Source of the DNA: Hanleya hanleyi
Taxonomy: Eukaryota > Mollusca > Polyplacophora > Lepidopleurida > Hanleyidae
Assembly (NCBI GenBank): GCA_036873755.1
Contig: JAVTVY010020381.1
Coordinates: 1 to 64,000 of the forward strand
Direction: 5' to 3'
DNA length: 64,000 nt
The position numbers and the translations under genes were made by a program. The notes below the pieces were generated by a model. It worked only from the letters and a program-made list of their open reading frames with translations, did not search any database and was not told the DNA's origin. Positions 1-10,895 of the stretch are shown one piece after another; position 1 is the stretch's first letter, and the number at the start of each line of letters is the position of its first letter.

Positions 1-8
1 ATCAGCGT

Positions 9-689
9 TTGATTCATACCCCGTCTCTACGGTTTGGGCGACAACTTCACACCAAAGAGGCACCCAGGAGGGTCAAACCCAGTGAAGATGAGCCCGTAGA
101 GACGAATGCAGAGAGCCCGACTATACCCACAGTTCAGAAGAGCCTAGATATCCAGCCAGTCCCTAGCATTACTGTTGCCAGTCATACGCCTGACGACATC
201 CAACATTTTCTGGAAGATGCAGTGGATGTTCCTAGCGATCTGTTACAGGACGTCCATCCAGTGAGTGACAGCTATCGGCGCCAATGGTCCATGATACGGC
301 ACGTTTTCTACCGTGATCGCCCCATTCCAGATATCTACAATTTCCCACTGACCGACCTCACCCGTCTACGCAGCTTCGTGAAAGCCATCTTCAATGACCA
401 AGCTACGGTCTTCAAATTGAATGTCGCTTTCGGGTACATCTTACGTCACAAAGAGACGGATCAGTTACGGTATTATTATGCCAGTAATAACAGCCATGTG
501 TTTGACTAGCCGTTCACCATCATTAACCGGGAGTCGCTAGAGACGATGCTGGAGAAACTGGACACCGTGGATCCATTGAGATGGGCACATCGTCAACGCC
601 CCATCACACAATGGGTCACCAATGCTACGTTCTTTGTTACCAAGCTGACCGACCACTCCAATCGGCTGAATGCGTCACCCTTGCACTGA
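9..689 (+). pseudogene. Unrecognised ORF with one in-frame amber stop
   Basis: An open frame runs from an ATG at 9 to a TAG at 507-509, then continues in the same frame for 59 further codons to a TGA at 687-689. The downstream part reads as normal protein (it contains PFTIINRESLETMLEKL and WVTNATFFVTKLTDH), so the TAG is most simply a nonsense mutation in a roughly 226-residue product. The true N-terminus may lie before the window. The N-terminal ~60 residues are Pro/Thr/Glu-rich and look disordered; residues ~95-225 look globular. I do not recognise the family. The repeat-rich surroundings suggest a mobile- or virus-derived ORF, but that is inference. No zinc knuckle, RT or transposase motif is visible. 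Confidence 0.45.
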
Positions 690-944
690 TGCGATCGTTG
701 ACTTGAGCTCAGTAAACACTTGTACCTAATGTGACGGTGCGTTAAATAATAAAACATGGTGTTTGATATTTCAATTTGTTTTGCTATGAACATACTAAAC
801 ATACCCAGGGCGGCTCCCCCAGCCTGGGTATGATGTAGCATTGGGGATAATAAACTGTATAAACATTGCTGAACTTGTTGTTATTCACGACAACCGCTTT
901 CCGCTATACTTGGATGAAATATATACCCCGATGTGATATAGTGC

Positions 945-1130
945 CCTTGCACACTTCCGGATAACCCGCGCACGCGCGCACTCGGCCGGATAACCCGCGC
1001 GCGCGCTCGTGTGGCCGGATAACGTGCGCGCGCTGCGGCCGGGCCGGGCCGGGGAAAACCCGGATGTTGAAGAGGTTCCAGATGTTGAAAAGAACCCGGA
1101 TGTTGATGAGGTCCCGGATGTTCTAGTACA
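945..1130. repeat. GC-rich alternating CG tract and degenerate 15-18-bp minisatellite
   Basis: From 955 to 1055 the sequence repeats CGGATAACCCGCGC-like units with long alternating C/G runs. From about 1058 to 1125 a degenerate unit built on CCGGATGTTGAAGAGGT is repeated four to five times. Composition is much more GC-rich than the flanks. Short open frames on both strands here follow from the repeat. Confidence 0.6.
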
Positions 1131-1191
1131 TGCATTCCATACGTCTAAGGAAAAAAATAGAACTCGTCTGTGTACGGAGGTCATTCTGAAA

Positions 1192-1815
1192 ACCGGAAGT
1201 GACGTCACACACCACCCACCAAACCACGTGACCTGCGCAGCAGAATGTTGAACACGAACGACACACTAGTTCAGGCGAAACCCCCCTCACATATGCTTCA
1301 CCTTGATACCTCACTCGATCCAACCGGCCCACTAGTGGCCCACCTAGATCCCAACACGTCTATTTCCATACGCTTTTCCCACAATTCCCTGTCTGCGCAT
1401 GCGCAGAACGTCGAACACGAACGACACACTAGGCCAGTCGGATGCTCCTTCACGAATGCTTCACATTGATACCTCACTCGACTCCATCGGACCATTAGTG
1501 GCCCACCTAGACCCCAAAACGTATATTTCCATACCCTTTCTCTACCGCGCATGCGCAGAATGACGTCAGTTCCACGTCACACCCAGCCTGTTGGATACTC
1601 CCTCACGTATGCTTTACATTGATACCTCACTTGACCAAATCGGTCCATTAGCGGTCCCTACAGATTGCCGAACATTCTCATGAAAACCCAAGGTTTTGGG
1701 ACTACTTTTGGTCCGCGGAGGCAGACCGCATCACCGCCAGACCGCTTCACCGCGGAGGAATACATGCCCCCAAGGTCACGCCCCATTCACCCAGACCGGA
1801 AGTGACGTCATACAC
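1192..1815. promoter_or_regulatory. CpG-rich promoter-like block with ETS-CRE and NRF1-type sites
   Basis: Two copies of ACCGGAAGTGACGTCA (1192-1207 and 1795-1810) match a composite ETS plus CRE site. GCGCATGCGCA palindromes, the NRF1 recognition type, occur at 1395-1405 and 1547-1557. Another TGACGTCA lies near 1561. These motifs cluster in animal CpG promoters (established knowledge). Here they are embedded in a tandem repeat, so the block could be a duplicated promoter or a mobile-element regulatory region. No downstream gene is recognised in either direction. Confidence 0.35.
1232..1660. repeat. Tandem repeat of about 153-163 bp, three units
   Basis: The string GATACCTCACT recurs at 1305, 1468 and 1621. 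Each unit also carries a 'GGCCCACCTAGA'-type block, a 'TATTTCCATAC' block and, at the first two unit junctions, a GCGCATGCGC palindrome. The third unit is shorter and more diverged. Open frames here on both strands are repeat by-products. Confidence 0.75.
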
Positions 1816-1984
1816 TCGCGCAGAACACTCCTGCGCACACCGCCACATGACCGCCACATTTTTTTTCTGCGCATTTGACAATAGAATTCAAGCCAAAAAT
1901 TTGGATTAATTCATCAGATGTGTAGTTGGACACATTTTGCCCGATTTCTAGCCTTTCATTTCTGTACAAAATCCGAGATTTAAA

Positions 1985-2300
1985 CGTTTATTTCTCGAAA
2001 AGTATCCATGCTATGCTTTTGAAATTTGGCATGCTTGTTACTTATAAGGTGATCTAGTAAACCTTATCTCACTTTTTGTAAGTTCGGATTAGTTTTTTAA
2101 TTATACAACTTTTAAGACAAACGACCGTAAAATATTACGTTTTTTTCAATTTATTTTAGTAAAATAGCTGTAAAAACAAAACCAGGCAAAAATTAAAAAA
2201 AGTGAGATAAAGTTTACTAGTTCGAATTGTCTCCAATCAAGGTATACCATCAAAGTTGAAACAAGACCAACATTTTTCACGAAATTTCAATTGAAAAATG
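1985..2300. repeat. Diverged inverted repeat (MITE-like)
   Basis: The arm CTAGTAAACCTTATCTCACT at 2054-2073, which continues as TTTTG, reappears as its reverse complement at 2194-2220 with one mismatch. Weaker complementarity continues outward on both sides to about 1985 and 2300. The loop is an A/T-rich tract. No coding potential or target duplication was identified. Confidence 0.6.
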
Positions 2301-3694
2301 GACGCTATTGTTTTCGTTTTAATTTTTTAAAATTGGAATATTTTCTACACAGTAGCAGCGTCGGTTATACAAATCATATAGTTGGAATCCCTACGATGTA
2401 CGCTTTCATAAAATATATAGTTTATTATGGTTATCTTGTATATTTATTGATACAGAACACAAATTGTCAGGGGGGTGCAAAAACTGCCTCTAAGGGGATA
2501 GCTATCCTTAATCAAGTATGTGGCATATGTTTAGTATAACACAGTACATGCACATTCAATCATTACATGTACATTATTTACACGAGCGAGAAGGAAAGAA
2601 CATGCCTGCACATTATAGCTTTCCAGCGAGAATCAACCAACAGCCCCAAGTTTACTCCACAAAAAAAGTCCATAGGTCCAGTTCGTTTTTCCATGACATT
2701 TCATGCTATGCATATAACATAGAAATGACTGGGACGTTTTCAAGGTATGGTTGATCTCTAAGGTCAAAGGCCAGTTGACTGCCGGAGATGACCGGAGATT
2801 ACCAGGTTTACTCGGAGATTACCAGACATTCCCGGAGATCTCCGAGTTCTTTATGCACCCACGATCCCACAATGCACCTCCGACGTCATGCTGACTTCTC
2901 GCCACAAACTCGCCACGGCCATTGTTGGCAGAGCTTCACTAAGAAAAAGCTTCATTAAGAAAATGTATTTGTTTTATTAAAGCAGTGCTTGTTAAGGCTG
3001 AAAATGTAGGATAGACTTATAAACGTGTGTATTGTGGAAGACACCCTACTTGAAATAAATGGCGTTCAAGATTGGGGTAAGTCAATGTCCATAATTGAAT
3101 GATTGTGCAAGGATCAGCTGTGAGCTGGAATGTTATAAAAGTAATGTGACGTATGACTGAAACGGGTTTTGTGACGAAGTTTTATGAAAATGAAGGTAAA
3201 CATATCTGATTATAACATTGATATACGTGTAAGGCTTTATAGCTAATTCGCAAATTCATTTCCGTTAATATTGCACTGGCCGGGTACCCATTCAAAGTAT
3301 ACATTGGCATTTTGCTAATATACAGTGGTAATAAAATGTTTTCTTGCATGCATTGTAGAACAACGCGACTATGGAAACTTATGCATAGCGAACAAGCACC
3401 GAGAGAAGTGATAAAAATAACGGTTTGTCCGGGTCCACAGTCCAACGTTATAATGACGCTGAGTATATGTCTATTTAAGTTTTTCTAAACAGTTTCTTCC
3501 CCGAACTGCTAAATTGCAGTCTTAAGAGAATATCATTTGTAGCATATTGTACACATTCACATGTTCATCTTGTACCCGATTATTTGTGTGTAGGAAAAGC
3601 AAACATTAATGTATATATTTCGTACACATCACTTGTAAAATGTTATGTGATATATATGAGAGACGTCTCACGACTGTCATCTGATTTATGTCAC

Positions 3695-4025
3695 AATCAA
3701 AGCGTGACTGAGATACACCATTCTCTAGATAACGACTTTAGAACTATTATTATGGATTCAGAATATTGATCAGCGATACGGATTTTATATTTTGGAACAT
3801 CATGATGTCTTGTCGGCATCATTGAAAACTGTTGACCGCTTCTCTCTTGCAGGAAACAAGCCTATGTTTATGTATACTATGATTGTTTTTTTTTTTAATT
3901 TGGTGCTAATACTGTTATATGGAATATGGAATACGTCTTTGGATTATGGACGCGGATATTCTCTAATGGACGACGGCTGGATTATGAATGACGGACTAGA
4001 CGCTTGTAATTGTATGGATAGTCTT
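3695..4025 (+). repeat. Solo Penelope-like terminal repeat (pLTR) fragment
   Basis: This starts at 'CACAATCAAAGCGTGACTGA' and ends near 'GACGGACTAGACGCTTGTAA'. The same segment occurs near 11750, 16698, 45800, 47484 and 49200. The last two follow reverse-transcriptase coding sequence, which identifies it as the 3' terminal region of the Penelope-like family in this window. The short ORF at 3792-4067 lies inside it and is probably incidental. Confidence 0.65.
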
Positions 4026-4258
4026 CAGGGGCAATCTGAAGTTGAATCTTGGAAACGTTTTCATTAAGGTTATATGTGTGGACCCTTTACGTGAAACACC
4101 AGGAGCCATGTAGTATGGCTGGCGGAATGTTGCAATATTCTATGACAAAAAAATAAAATAATTCTCCTTTCTTTGAAGATAATAATCCTGTCTCTGAATG
4201 CAAAATTTCATGCACCTAGCGATATTCAATGAAAATAAATAGTTTAACACAATATATA

Positions 4259-4497
4259 TTCAATTCTTTGAATATAATATTCAATACTTTGAATATAATA
4301 TTCAATACTTTGAATATAATATTCAGTTCTTTGAATATAATGTTCAATTCTTTGAATATAATATTCAATACTTTGAATATAATATTCAGTTCTTTGAATA
4401 TAATGTTCAATTCTTTGAATATAATGTTCAATTCTTTGAATATAATATTCAATTCTTTGAATGGAGTATTCAATTCTTTGAATGGAGTATTCAATGT
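4259..4497. repeat. 21-bp minisatellite, 11 units
   Basis: Eleven copies of a 21-bp unit of the form TTCAATTCTTTGAATATAATA, with A/T and A/G variants, are followed by a partial unit. The core TTCAAN(3)TTTGAA is nearly palindromic. Because 21 is a multiple of three, both strands stay open (a 7-residue NIIFNSL-type repeat on plus and a FKELNII-type repeat on minus). These are not protein genes. Confidence 0.9.
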
Positions 4498-4577
4498 TCG
4501 GATTTTATATTCAATTCTCATTGGTCGACAACGGTCACGTGCCGTTGGGATACAAACACAAATCCTTTTGCACTGAT

Positions 4578-5007
4578 GAAGGAAAAGGAAAATTATTTTT
4601 ATTTTCGAAGACCGAAAATATAAATAAAATTCCTTTTTCACTGAAAGGAAAATTATTCTCTTTTCCAAATCCGGAAAAATAAATAAAATATCTTTTTCAC
4701 AAGTTTTGAGAGAAAAAAGGGGAAATATTCTGTTTTCCTGAGAGTGAAAATATAAAGAAAACGCATGTCCCTTCCACGGCTCCGTATTTCACTGACGTAA
4801 ATAAAAAAGGATTTTTTTTTTTTTTTTCGAAGACCGAAAATATAAATAAAATTCCTTTTTCACTGAAAGGAAAATTATTCTCTTTTCCAAGCCGAAAAAA
4901 TAAATAAAATTTCTTTTTCACAAGTTTTGAAAGAAAAACGAAAAAAATTCTGTTTTCCTAAGGGTGAAAATATAAATAAAACGCATGTCCCTTCCACGGC
5001 TCTGTAA
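4578..5007. repeat. A/T-rich tandem duplication, period about 222 bp
   Basis: CGAAGACCGAAAATATAAAT occurs at 4606 and 4828. Both are followed by the same series of blocks, ending in ACGCATGTCCCTTCCACGGC. The two copies differ mainly by indels and by a long T run before the second. Confidence 0.75.
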
Positions 5008-5463
5008 GAGTATGAGGATACTCTTGAGGGCTATATATTATTTAGCTACGGTACAATGTGAATGATGTGGAAGTTTACCCCTGATATTCGCGTTTATTCT
5101 TATTTGACGTGTACAATTTTAGGTTACATGAATCAAAATACTGTTAGCATATAGAAAACATTCTTAGAATACGTTGTTTAATTCAAGGTTGACTATTTTC
5201 AGACGTTTTTTGGTTCGAAGACTCGACCCCAAGCTCGACCGATCAGCCGAAGAGTTGGCGATCAGACTCTAGCACTGTACGGTCTTTTCACTTATCATTT
5301 CGAGCAGAAGTCATGATGATTCCGAATATTTCAAAATATTTGACGCGTCTTCAGCCGTTTTCATTATCACTTTATCACTTTTGTCGTATTTGATTAGCCA
5401 CTTTTAGACCCACTTTATCTCGCAACTTTCCCGAGTTAAAAAGCTGCTCGTAGAAATAAATTC

Positions 5464-5588
5464 GTTATCCTGTCTCTGCTCGTTTGATACTGAATTTTAT
5501 CCTGTTTCCTGGCGGCTTCGCGGTCGTGTGGCATTTTCTCCAGGAAACAGGATAAAATTCAGTATCAAACGAGCAGGGACAGGATAAC
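5464..5588. repeat. Near-perfect hairpin with 49-bp arms
   Basis: The sequence from GTTATCCTGTCTCTGCTCG to CCTGTTTCCTGG (5464-5512) is repeated in reverse complement at 5540-5588 with a single mismatch. The 27-nt loop is GC-rich (CGGCTTCGCGG...). It lies between the two 21-bp minisatellites. This is either a very short foldback element or a recent inverted duplication. Confidence 0.85.
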
Positions 5589-5649
5589 TTATAATGTCAT
5601 TGGTCAAGTAAAAGCTATCTCATCATTTCCTTTGAACATGTAAATATTA

Positions 5650-5915
5650 TTGTTTGCAATGATTGAATAGTATATTCAATGATTGAATAGTAATATTCAG
5701 TGAGTGAATACTTATTTTCAATCATTGAATACTTATTTTCAATCATTGAATACTTATATTCAATCATTGAATAATCATATTCAATCATTGAATAATTATA
5801 TTCAATCATTGAATATAAGTATTCAATCATTGAATGTAAGTATTCAATCATTGAATATAAGTATTCAATCAATGAATAGTTATATTCAATGATTGAATAC
5901 TTAGTTTCAATGCTA
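5650..5915. repeat. 21-bp minisatellite based on TTCAATCATTGAATA, about 12 units
   Basis: Roughly twelve 21-bp units carry a perfect TTCAATNATTGAA palindrome followed by a variable CTTAT/ATCAT linker. Period and palindromic layout match the array at 4259-4497, although the central bases differ. Both strands are open because the unit is a multiple of three; this is not a gene. Confidence 0.85.
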
Positions 5916-6653
5916 TATATACTATATATCGGTTGAATTGAAAATATAAAATATTCGAAAAATTGAACGAATTGCTCGATTTTTGAATGTATAAAATGAT
6001 TAATAGGATAAAAACGTGAAAAATTGAATATTGCAACAGATCGCCTGCCATAATGTAGTCTCATAATTACACATTGGCGAGCTTGCAAGGAATAAAAACA
6101 AGACCAGAGAGACGATAGATACGCAGGCGAAGAAATACATGGTATTCAAAAAAAATTTGGTAGTGTTTTAGAGTATTATTTTGATGAATTTATGTTTGCT
6201 GTTTTTGTATTTATGGAATTGGTTATTTTCAGTGATGGTGCATGTGTATTAAAATGAGTAATTATTTTGAACTGCTAGATAGATTTTCTCTCACTTGTTT
6301 CATTAAGGTTGATTTGAATAATTACCTAACGTATTGCTAGCATGTTGTAGAGAGTTATGTTTGACTACTTTAGGCTGCAAAGTTTTTGACTACTTGTGCA
6401 CTGGAGTTATATAAAATAACATAGTGGTATATTTAGAATTTTCAGTTTTGCTTGTTTGTATAATCGATTATGAAGTGACACTGCTGTTGCTAAATTTGCT
6501 AAATCTCTACAGAGATCAATCTTTAACTTTTCGGTGCGTAGGATATGAAAAAAGAGATGTGATATATTAGAGTCGTCTTACAGCATTCATCTGATTTGCA
6601 ATAGCCCGACCGTCTTCATCAGTGTCAGTTCATGGATCAATTGTGCTGTGGTA

Positions 6654-7586
6654 GGAGAGATTGGGGTACACTCGGACATTTTTCGCCTTTTTGCAAAAAT
6701 CTCTGCTATTATTGCCCTGTAGAGTAGCCTTCTAGGCTCTAATTATAACTAATACTTAGTATGACATAATCATACAAAAAATTCTCAGATATTTGTTATA
6801 CTTTTCTCCGGAAAAAAAAGTTTGCCCCGGATATGGGTGCACTTGGACACCCACTGGGGTGGGATGGGGTGGCACAATAATCAAAATACATTTATATCAA
6901 GTATATACTGATATGTTTCATAGGAGTTTAGAAGATTCAACAGTGATAGTTAAGTTAGTTGCAATTTTAGACCCCTGCTTTACACAAAATAATTCTCAGA
7001 GGCCAAATTTGAGGAAGACAATATTTTGTGTGATTCTCGTGCCAAGGAAAACATTTGATTTTGAAAGTGTTAGTGAAACTCATCACATCCGTTAGGATTA
7101 GCCATTACTACTATCTGGGAAACAACATAATGCACTTTGATAGCATTTTATGATGAAAGTAAATTTTACCATTTGATTACTACTGTCCCAGTGTGCCCCG
7201 GCAAAAGTGTCCCAGTCTGCCCCGGGTGCATGATATATTCTTGAAAAAAAACCCCTAATACCTACATCTGAGATAATAAATCGATATAATTAAACTGTAC
7301 CTTTGTCCATCCTCTCTCAGCAGTAACACAGCAGCAATGAAATACGGCTGAAAACTTGATATAACAAAATATCATTCTCAGTCCTAAAAATTGACATGGA
7401 CGGATAAAAACATTTTGATCCCCCTAATTTTGTACCAATGATATTTTTCACTTGTAATCAATATAGAAGTTGTTTGGGGGTGGTGGCTTTCTGCTGATAA
7501 TAATGTAAGGTGCTTCCTATCCTTGACATAGGAGCTAGACGGCTTATCTCACTGTGCCCCGTGTCCCACTGTACCCCAATCTCCCT
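6654..7586. mobile_element. Element with GGGAGATTGGGGTACA inverted termini
   Basis: The left end GGAGAGATTGGGGTACACT (6654) and the right end AGTGTACCCCAATCTCC-type sequence (7568-7586, complement) are inverted matches of about 22 bp with few mismatches. Internally there are several 'GTGCCCCG' and 'GTCCCAGT' blocks. No transposase is visible in the ~930 bp. The ORF at 6793-7095 has no recognisable motif. It is probably a non-autonomous DNA element. Confidence 0.55.
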
Positions 7587-7587
7587 G

Positions 7588-7960
7588 TATTGTAAACTTA
7601 GGTGTTAACTTATTGAACGTCTAAATTGTAGCACTTATTGAAGGCGTAATTGTGTTGAAATTGTTAACTTCAATGTTCAGTTTCGAACCTTAGCATTCAA
7701 ACCATTAACGCAGGTATTCAAATGCAGAACGCAATATTGAACAATTTTAACACACGTGTTGAAGCTACGAACAGTTATGTTAGTCTCGAATGCTATTCTT
7801 CAAACTTTGAATACGCGTGTTGAACTTGTTCAATAATGCGTTCTGCATTTGAATACCTGTGTTAATCGTTTGAATTGTAAAGTTCAAAATTGAACATGGA
7901 AGTTAACAATTTGAACACAATTACGCATTCAATAAGTGTTACACCTCAGTTTACAGTGTA
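7588..7960. mobile_element. Palindromic foldback MITE, arms about 180 bp
   Basis: The two halves are reverse complements along nearly their whole length: TGTAAACTTAGGTGTTAAC near 7592 pairs with the complement near 7960, and GGTATTCAAATGCAGAACGC at 7712 pairs with its complement near 7850. The arms contain repeated TTGAAC/GTTCAA motifs. The element abuts the right end of the preceding inverted-repeat element with almost no gap. Confidence 0.8.
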
Positions 7961-8663
7961 GTAATTACATATCTGGTAATTACATGTATCTGTCAGAATT
8001 CACACACTGTGTATGATAATTTTGGCCACATTGACTGTTTACAAAAATTAAACACTATAGGCAGTAGGCCTACTCAGAAAATTACAGGCGAAGCTCACAG
8101 TGGGTCACGCCTCATTGCACAAAGTCAATCTATTGTTCCAGATTTATACTGGAAACCCCCGATTAAAGCAAACAGACTTCAGTATTGAACATCCATGGCA
8201 TCTGCCGCAATTTTTCATCAAAACTCACTTTAAAGATTCTCACCTATAAACGTAAACAAAGAGAAAAACTATGCTGATAGGGAAGTGTTTAATGTTTAAT
8301 TGAATTTCATCTTGTCGTTTTGAATGCAGCTTACAAGGTCATATTAACGATAGGCTAGGCCAACATACAGGCAAATAAATGACGGGTAATAGGAAAGGTT
8401 CATTAAGTTACATTTTTAAGCAGCGAGGATTTTCCGTACCGACTACTGCTGGTGGTCACAAGTATAATTCAGAGTACGTTTTGAAGCCATGGATTTTGGT
8501 AACGGTAATGTGAATGGGGTAAAAAACATTTCGCTGGGTTTATGGTAATCAGGTTATCTCGCCGAGGTCGTGTATCCAGACATGTCCTGTTCCACTTTCG
8601 TAGTAGTCATACGTCAGAGTTAAAACGGTATTGGTAGTGCTGGTGAGGTCTTAATCTTATTCG

Positions 8664-8702
8664 GCAATGGCGTCGTAGTAGTAGTAGTTGTTGTTGTTGT
8701 AA
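8664..8702. repeat. Trinucleotide microsatellite
   Basis: A short run of GTA units changes into a run of GTT units just upstream of the GACGTCGC-rich foldback. Confidence 0.8.
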
Positions 8703-9949
8703 TGGCGGCCTCAGGATCCTCTTCAGGGGGACCTGTGAAAGAGACCAACAAGAAACTAGAACTGTTGATAATATTACTGAGATCTCATGTACTTGTAGTA
8801 TGGATTTGGAGAGCTATGATATCTGTGGTGTTCTATTTCGGCCATTTTTGCGTCGCGCGTCGCAGACGACGGGAAGGACGACGTCGCCCATGACGCCGCC
8901 CGCGACGTCGCCCTTTTCGTCGCGCGTCCCGTCGCGTTCTTATAATGTTCAGAGATACGACGCGACGTCACCCTTTTCAAACGCGACGTCGCCCACGACG
9001 TCGCGCGTCGCGTGTCTCTTTTATCAACGCGACCCGATGGGCGAAGCCGCCCACGACGTCGCCCGCGACGTCGCGCGTCGCGTGGCGTTCTCATAATGTT
9101 AAGGAAGTAGTCCATAGTTTCGGATTATTGGTCTCCCCTCAAAAATTTTAATACAGCAGAGCGCCCGGGTCTGACCACACGATAATTATCCTTCCCTTTT
9201 TGGTAACCAGTATTTACAGTACCAAGCTTCTGGGAACTACCATTCCTTCAAAATGACATATGCGGATGGGTGGCTCGGTTGAGCTATATGGCGAGTCGGG
9301 CCGCGAAGTCAACCTTCCTCAGCCTGAGTTTCGTACGTTTTCCAGGTGTTTAAATATAGGGTTATGTTACATATGGAATATGTGAAAAAACCCGGCCTGG
9401 TCGACCCCATATTTTGAATAGCTTTTTTATCTCGCCTCGAGACGGGGAATACTGAGACGAAATCTTATTGAAATCGATTGTCAAGATTTTTCCAAGAAAT
9501 GAACGAAATATGGCGTATTTTGGGTCATTTTAATAGATTTCCCAGGAAATATGGAGTACGTTCCGAGGGAAGAAAATTTATCCCGGGTTGAATTTGCATA
9601 ACTGGCTTGTATGTTGAATTAATGGTATGAGCATTCCATATACATTTATCGGGGGTTTCTGGATGGTTTGGCAACTCAGAAAGACGGAAGGGCTATACCA
9701 AGGGTCTATTTACAGCAACGAGCGGTCTACTGTGGATTGCACCATAATAGATAGAACGCGACTCGACGTCGCCCTTCCCGTCGCGCGTCGCGTCGCTCTT
9801 CGCGTCGCCTTCCGGTATTTTAGGACAAAGTCGAGCTGCGCATGCTTAGGGAGCAGCTATTGCGATGTGGATCGTATGATGAGGCCGCCATTTCATGAAT
9901 GAGCTCTGTCACTATCGATGAAGGTAATGTCGGCATAAATGAATAATGC

Positions 9950-10045
9950 TTATCCTGCATTATCGTATAGCTTTTAAATGGTGTTATATTAGTCCATGCT
10001 AATATAACACCATTTGAAAGCTATACGATAATGCAGGATAAAGCG
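9950..10045. repeat. 44-bp-arm hairpin at the centre of the foldback
   Basis: The arm starting CTTATCCTGCATTATCGTAT (about 9950-9993) is repeated in reverse complement up to about 10045, with one or two mismatches and a loop of a few bases around TCCATG. It sits at the core of the nested inverted structure. Confidence 0.85.
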
Positions 10046-10061
10046 TTATTTCAGGCCTTCA

Positions 10062-10490
10062 AGTCCTTCCTATATTTCCTATATTTTCCTATATTTTACT
10101 CAAAACCTTCTATATTTCCTATATTTTGACTTTTTCTCATGAAAACTCTCATCAATGCTCTAGTAATGAGTCAAACTGACATGAGGAAATTAATTTCAAA
10201 AAATTTGTTTCGCCTCCCTTCGCTCGGCAATATGAAAACATTTAAATCTCTCCATGCTGAATCAAACAACAGAACAGGTCACCTGAAAGACCATCACTAT
10301 GACCGCATTCAGTGAAAGTAATTTGATTAAGCACCAGAAAACTACCAAGTTTGGAACATTCAATGTAGTACAGACCTAGGTCTTACACTCCTTTATATCC
10401 TATATTTTCCTATATTTTATTCAGAAAATTCCTATATTTCTCCTATATTTTTGCAAATTTCCTCCTATATTCTCTCCTATATTTTCCCTG
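10062..10490. repeat. Scattered TCCTATATTTTCC motif cluster
   Basis: TCCTATATTT(T) is repeated about twelve times in two groups (10068-10130 and 10388-10490), separated by unrelated sequence. The cluster lies in the loop of the foldback element. No gene was recognised here. Confidence 0.65.
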
Positions 10491-10895
10491 TGAGCTACGT
10501 GCAGGCCTTTTATTCATTTACGCCGACATTACCTTTATCGATAGCGGCAGAGATCATTCATGAAATGGCGGCCTCACCATACGATCCACATCGCAAAAGC
10601 TGCTCCCTAAGCATGCGCAGCTCGATTTTGTCCTAAAATACGGGAAGGCGACGCGAAAGGCGACGCGACGCGCGATGGGAAGGGCGACATAGTGGGCGAC
10701 GTCACGTTTAAAAAGGGCGACGTCGCGTCACTTTCTATCCCTTAACATTATAAGAACGCGCGGTGCGACGGAAAGGCCGACGTCGCGGACGATGTCGTGG
10801 GTGACGTCGTCCTTCCCGTCGCCTGCGACGTGCGACGCAAAAATGGTTGAAATAGAACACCATAGATATCACCATTGCGCTTCGATTGATGTACG

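Larger units (their letters stand above)
8813..10877. mobile_element. Nested foldback element rich in GACGTCGC
   Basis: The outer arms are 8813-8949 and about 10739-10877, which are inverted copies bounded by GATATC(T)GTGGTGTTCTATTTC. An inner inverted pair is 9757-9945 and about 10507-10700, sharing a segment with 'GAGCTGCGCATGCTTAGGGAGC'-type sequence and 'CCGACATTACCTT'. The arms are densely packed with CGACGTCGC/GCGCGTCGC motifs in an otherwise AT-rich region. Short ORFs rich in Arg, Thr and Ser on both strands follow from this composition and have no family signature. No transposase is seen. Confidence 0.65.

Noticed and set aside
4216..4668. Long ORFs on both strands as repeat proteins
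   Set aside because: They are translations of the 21-bp minisatellite, whose period is a multiple of three. The same applies to 5615-6088.
8702..9151. Arg/Thr-rich overlapping ORFs as proteins
   Set aside because: They come from the GACGTCGC repeats, occur on both strands and several frames, and resemble no family.
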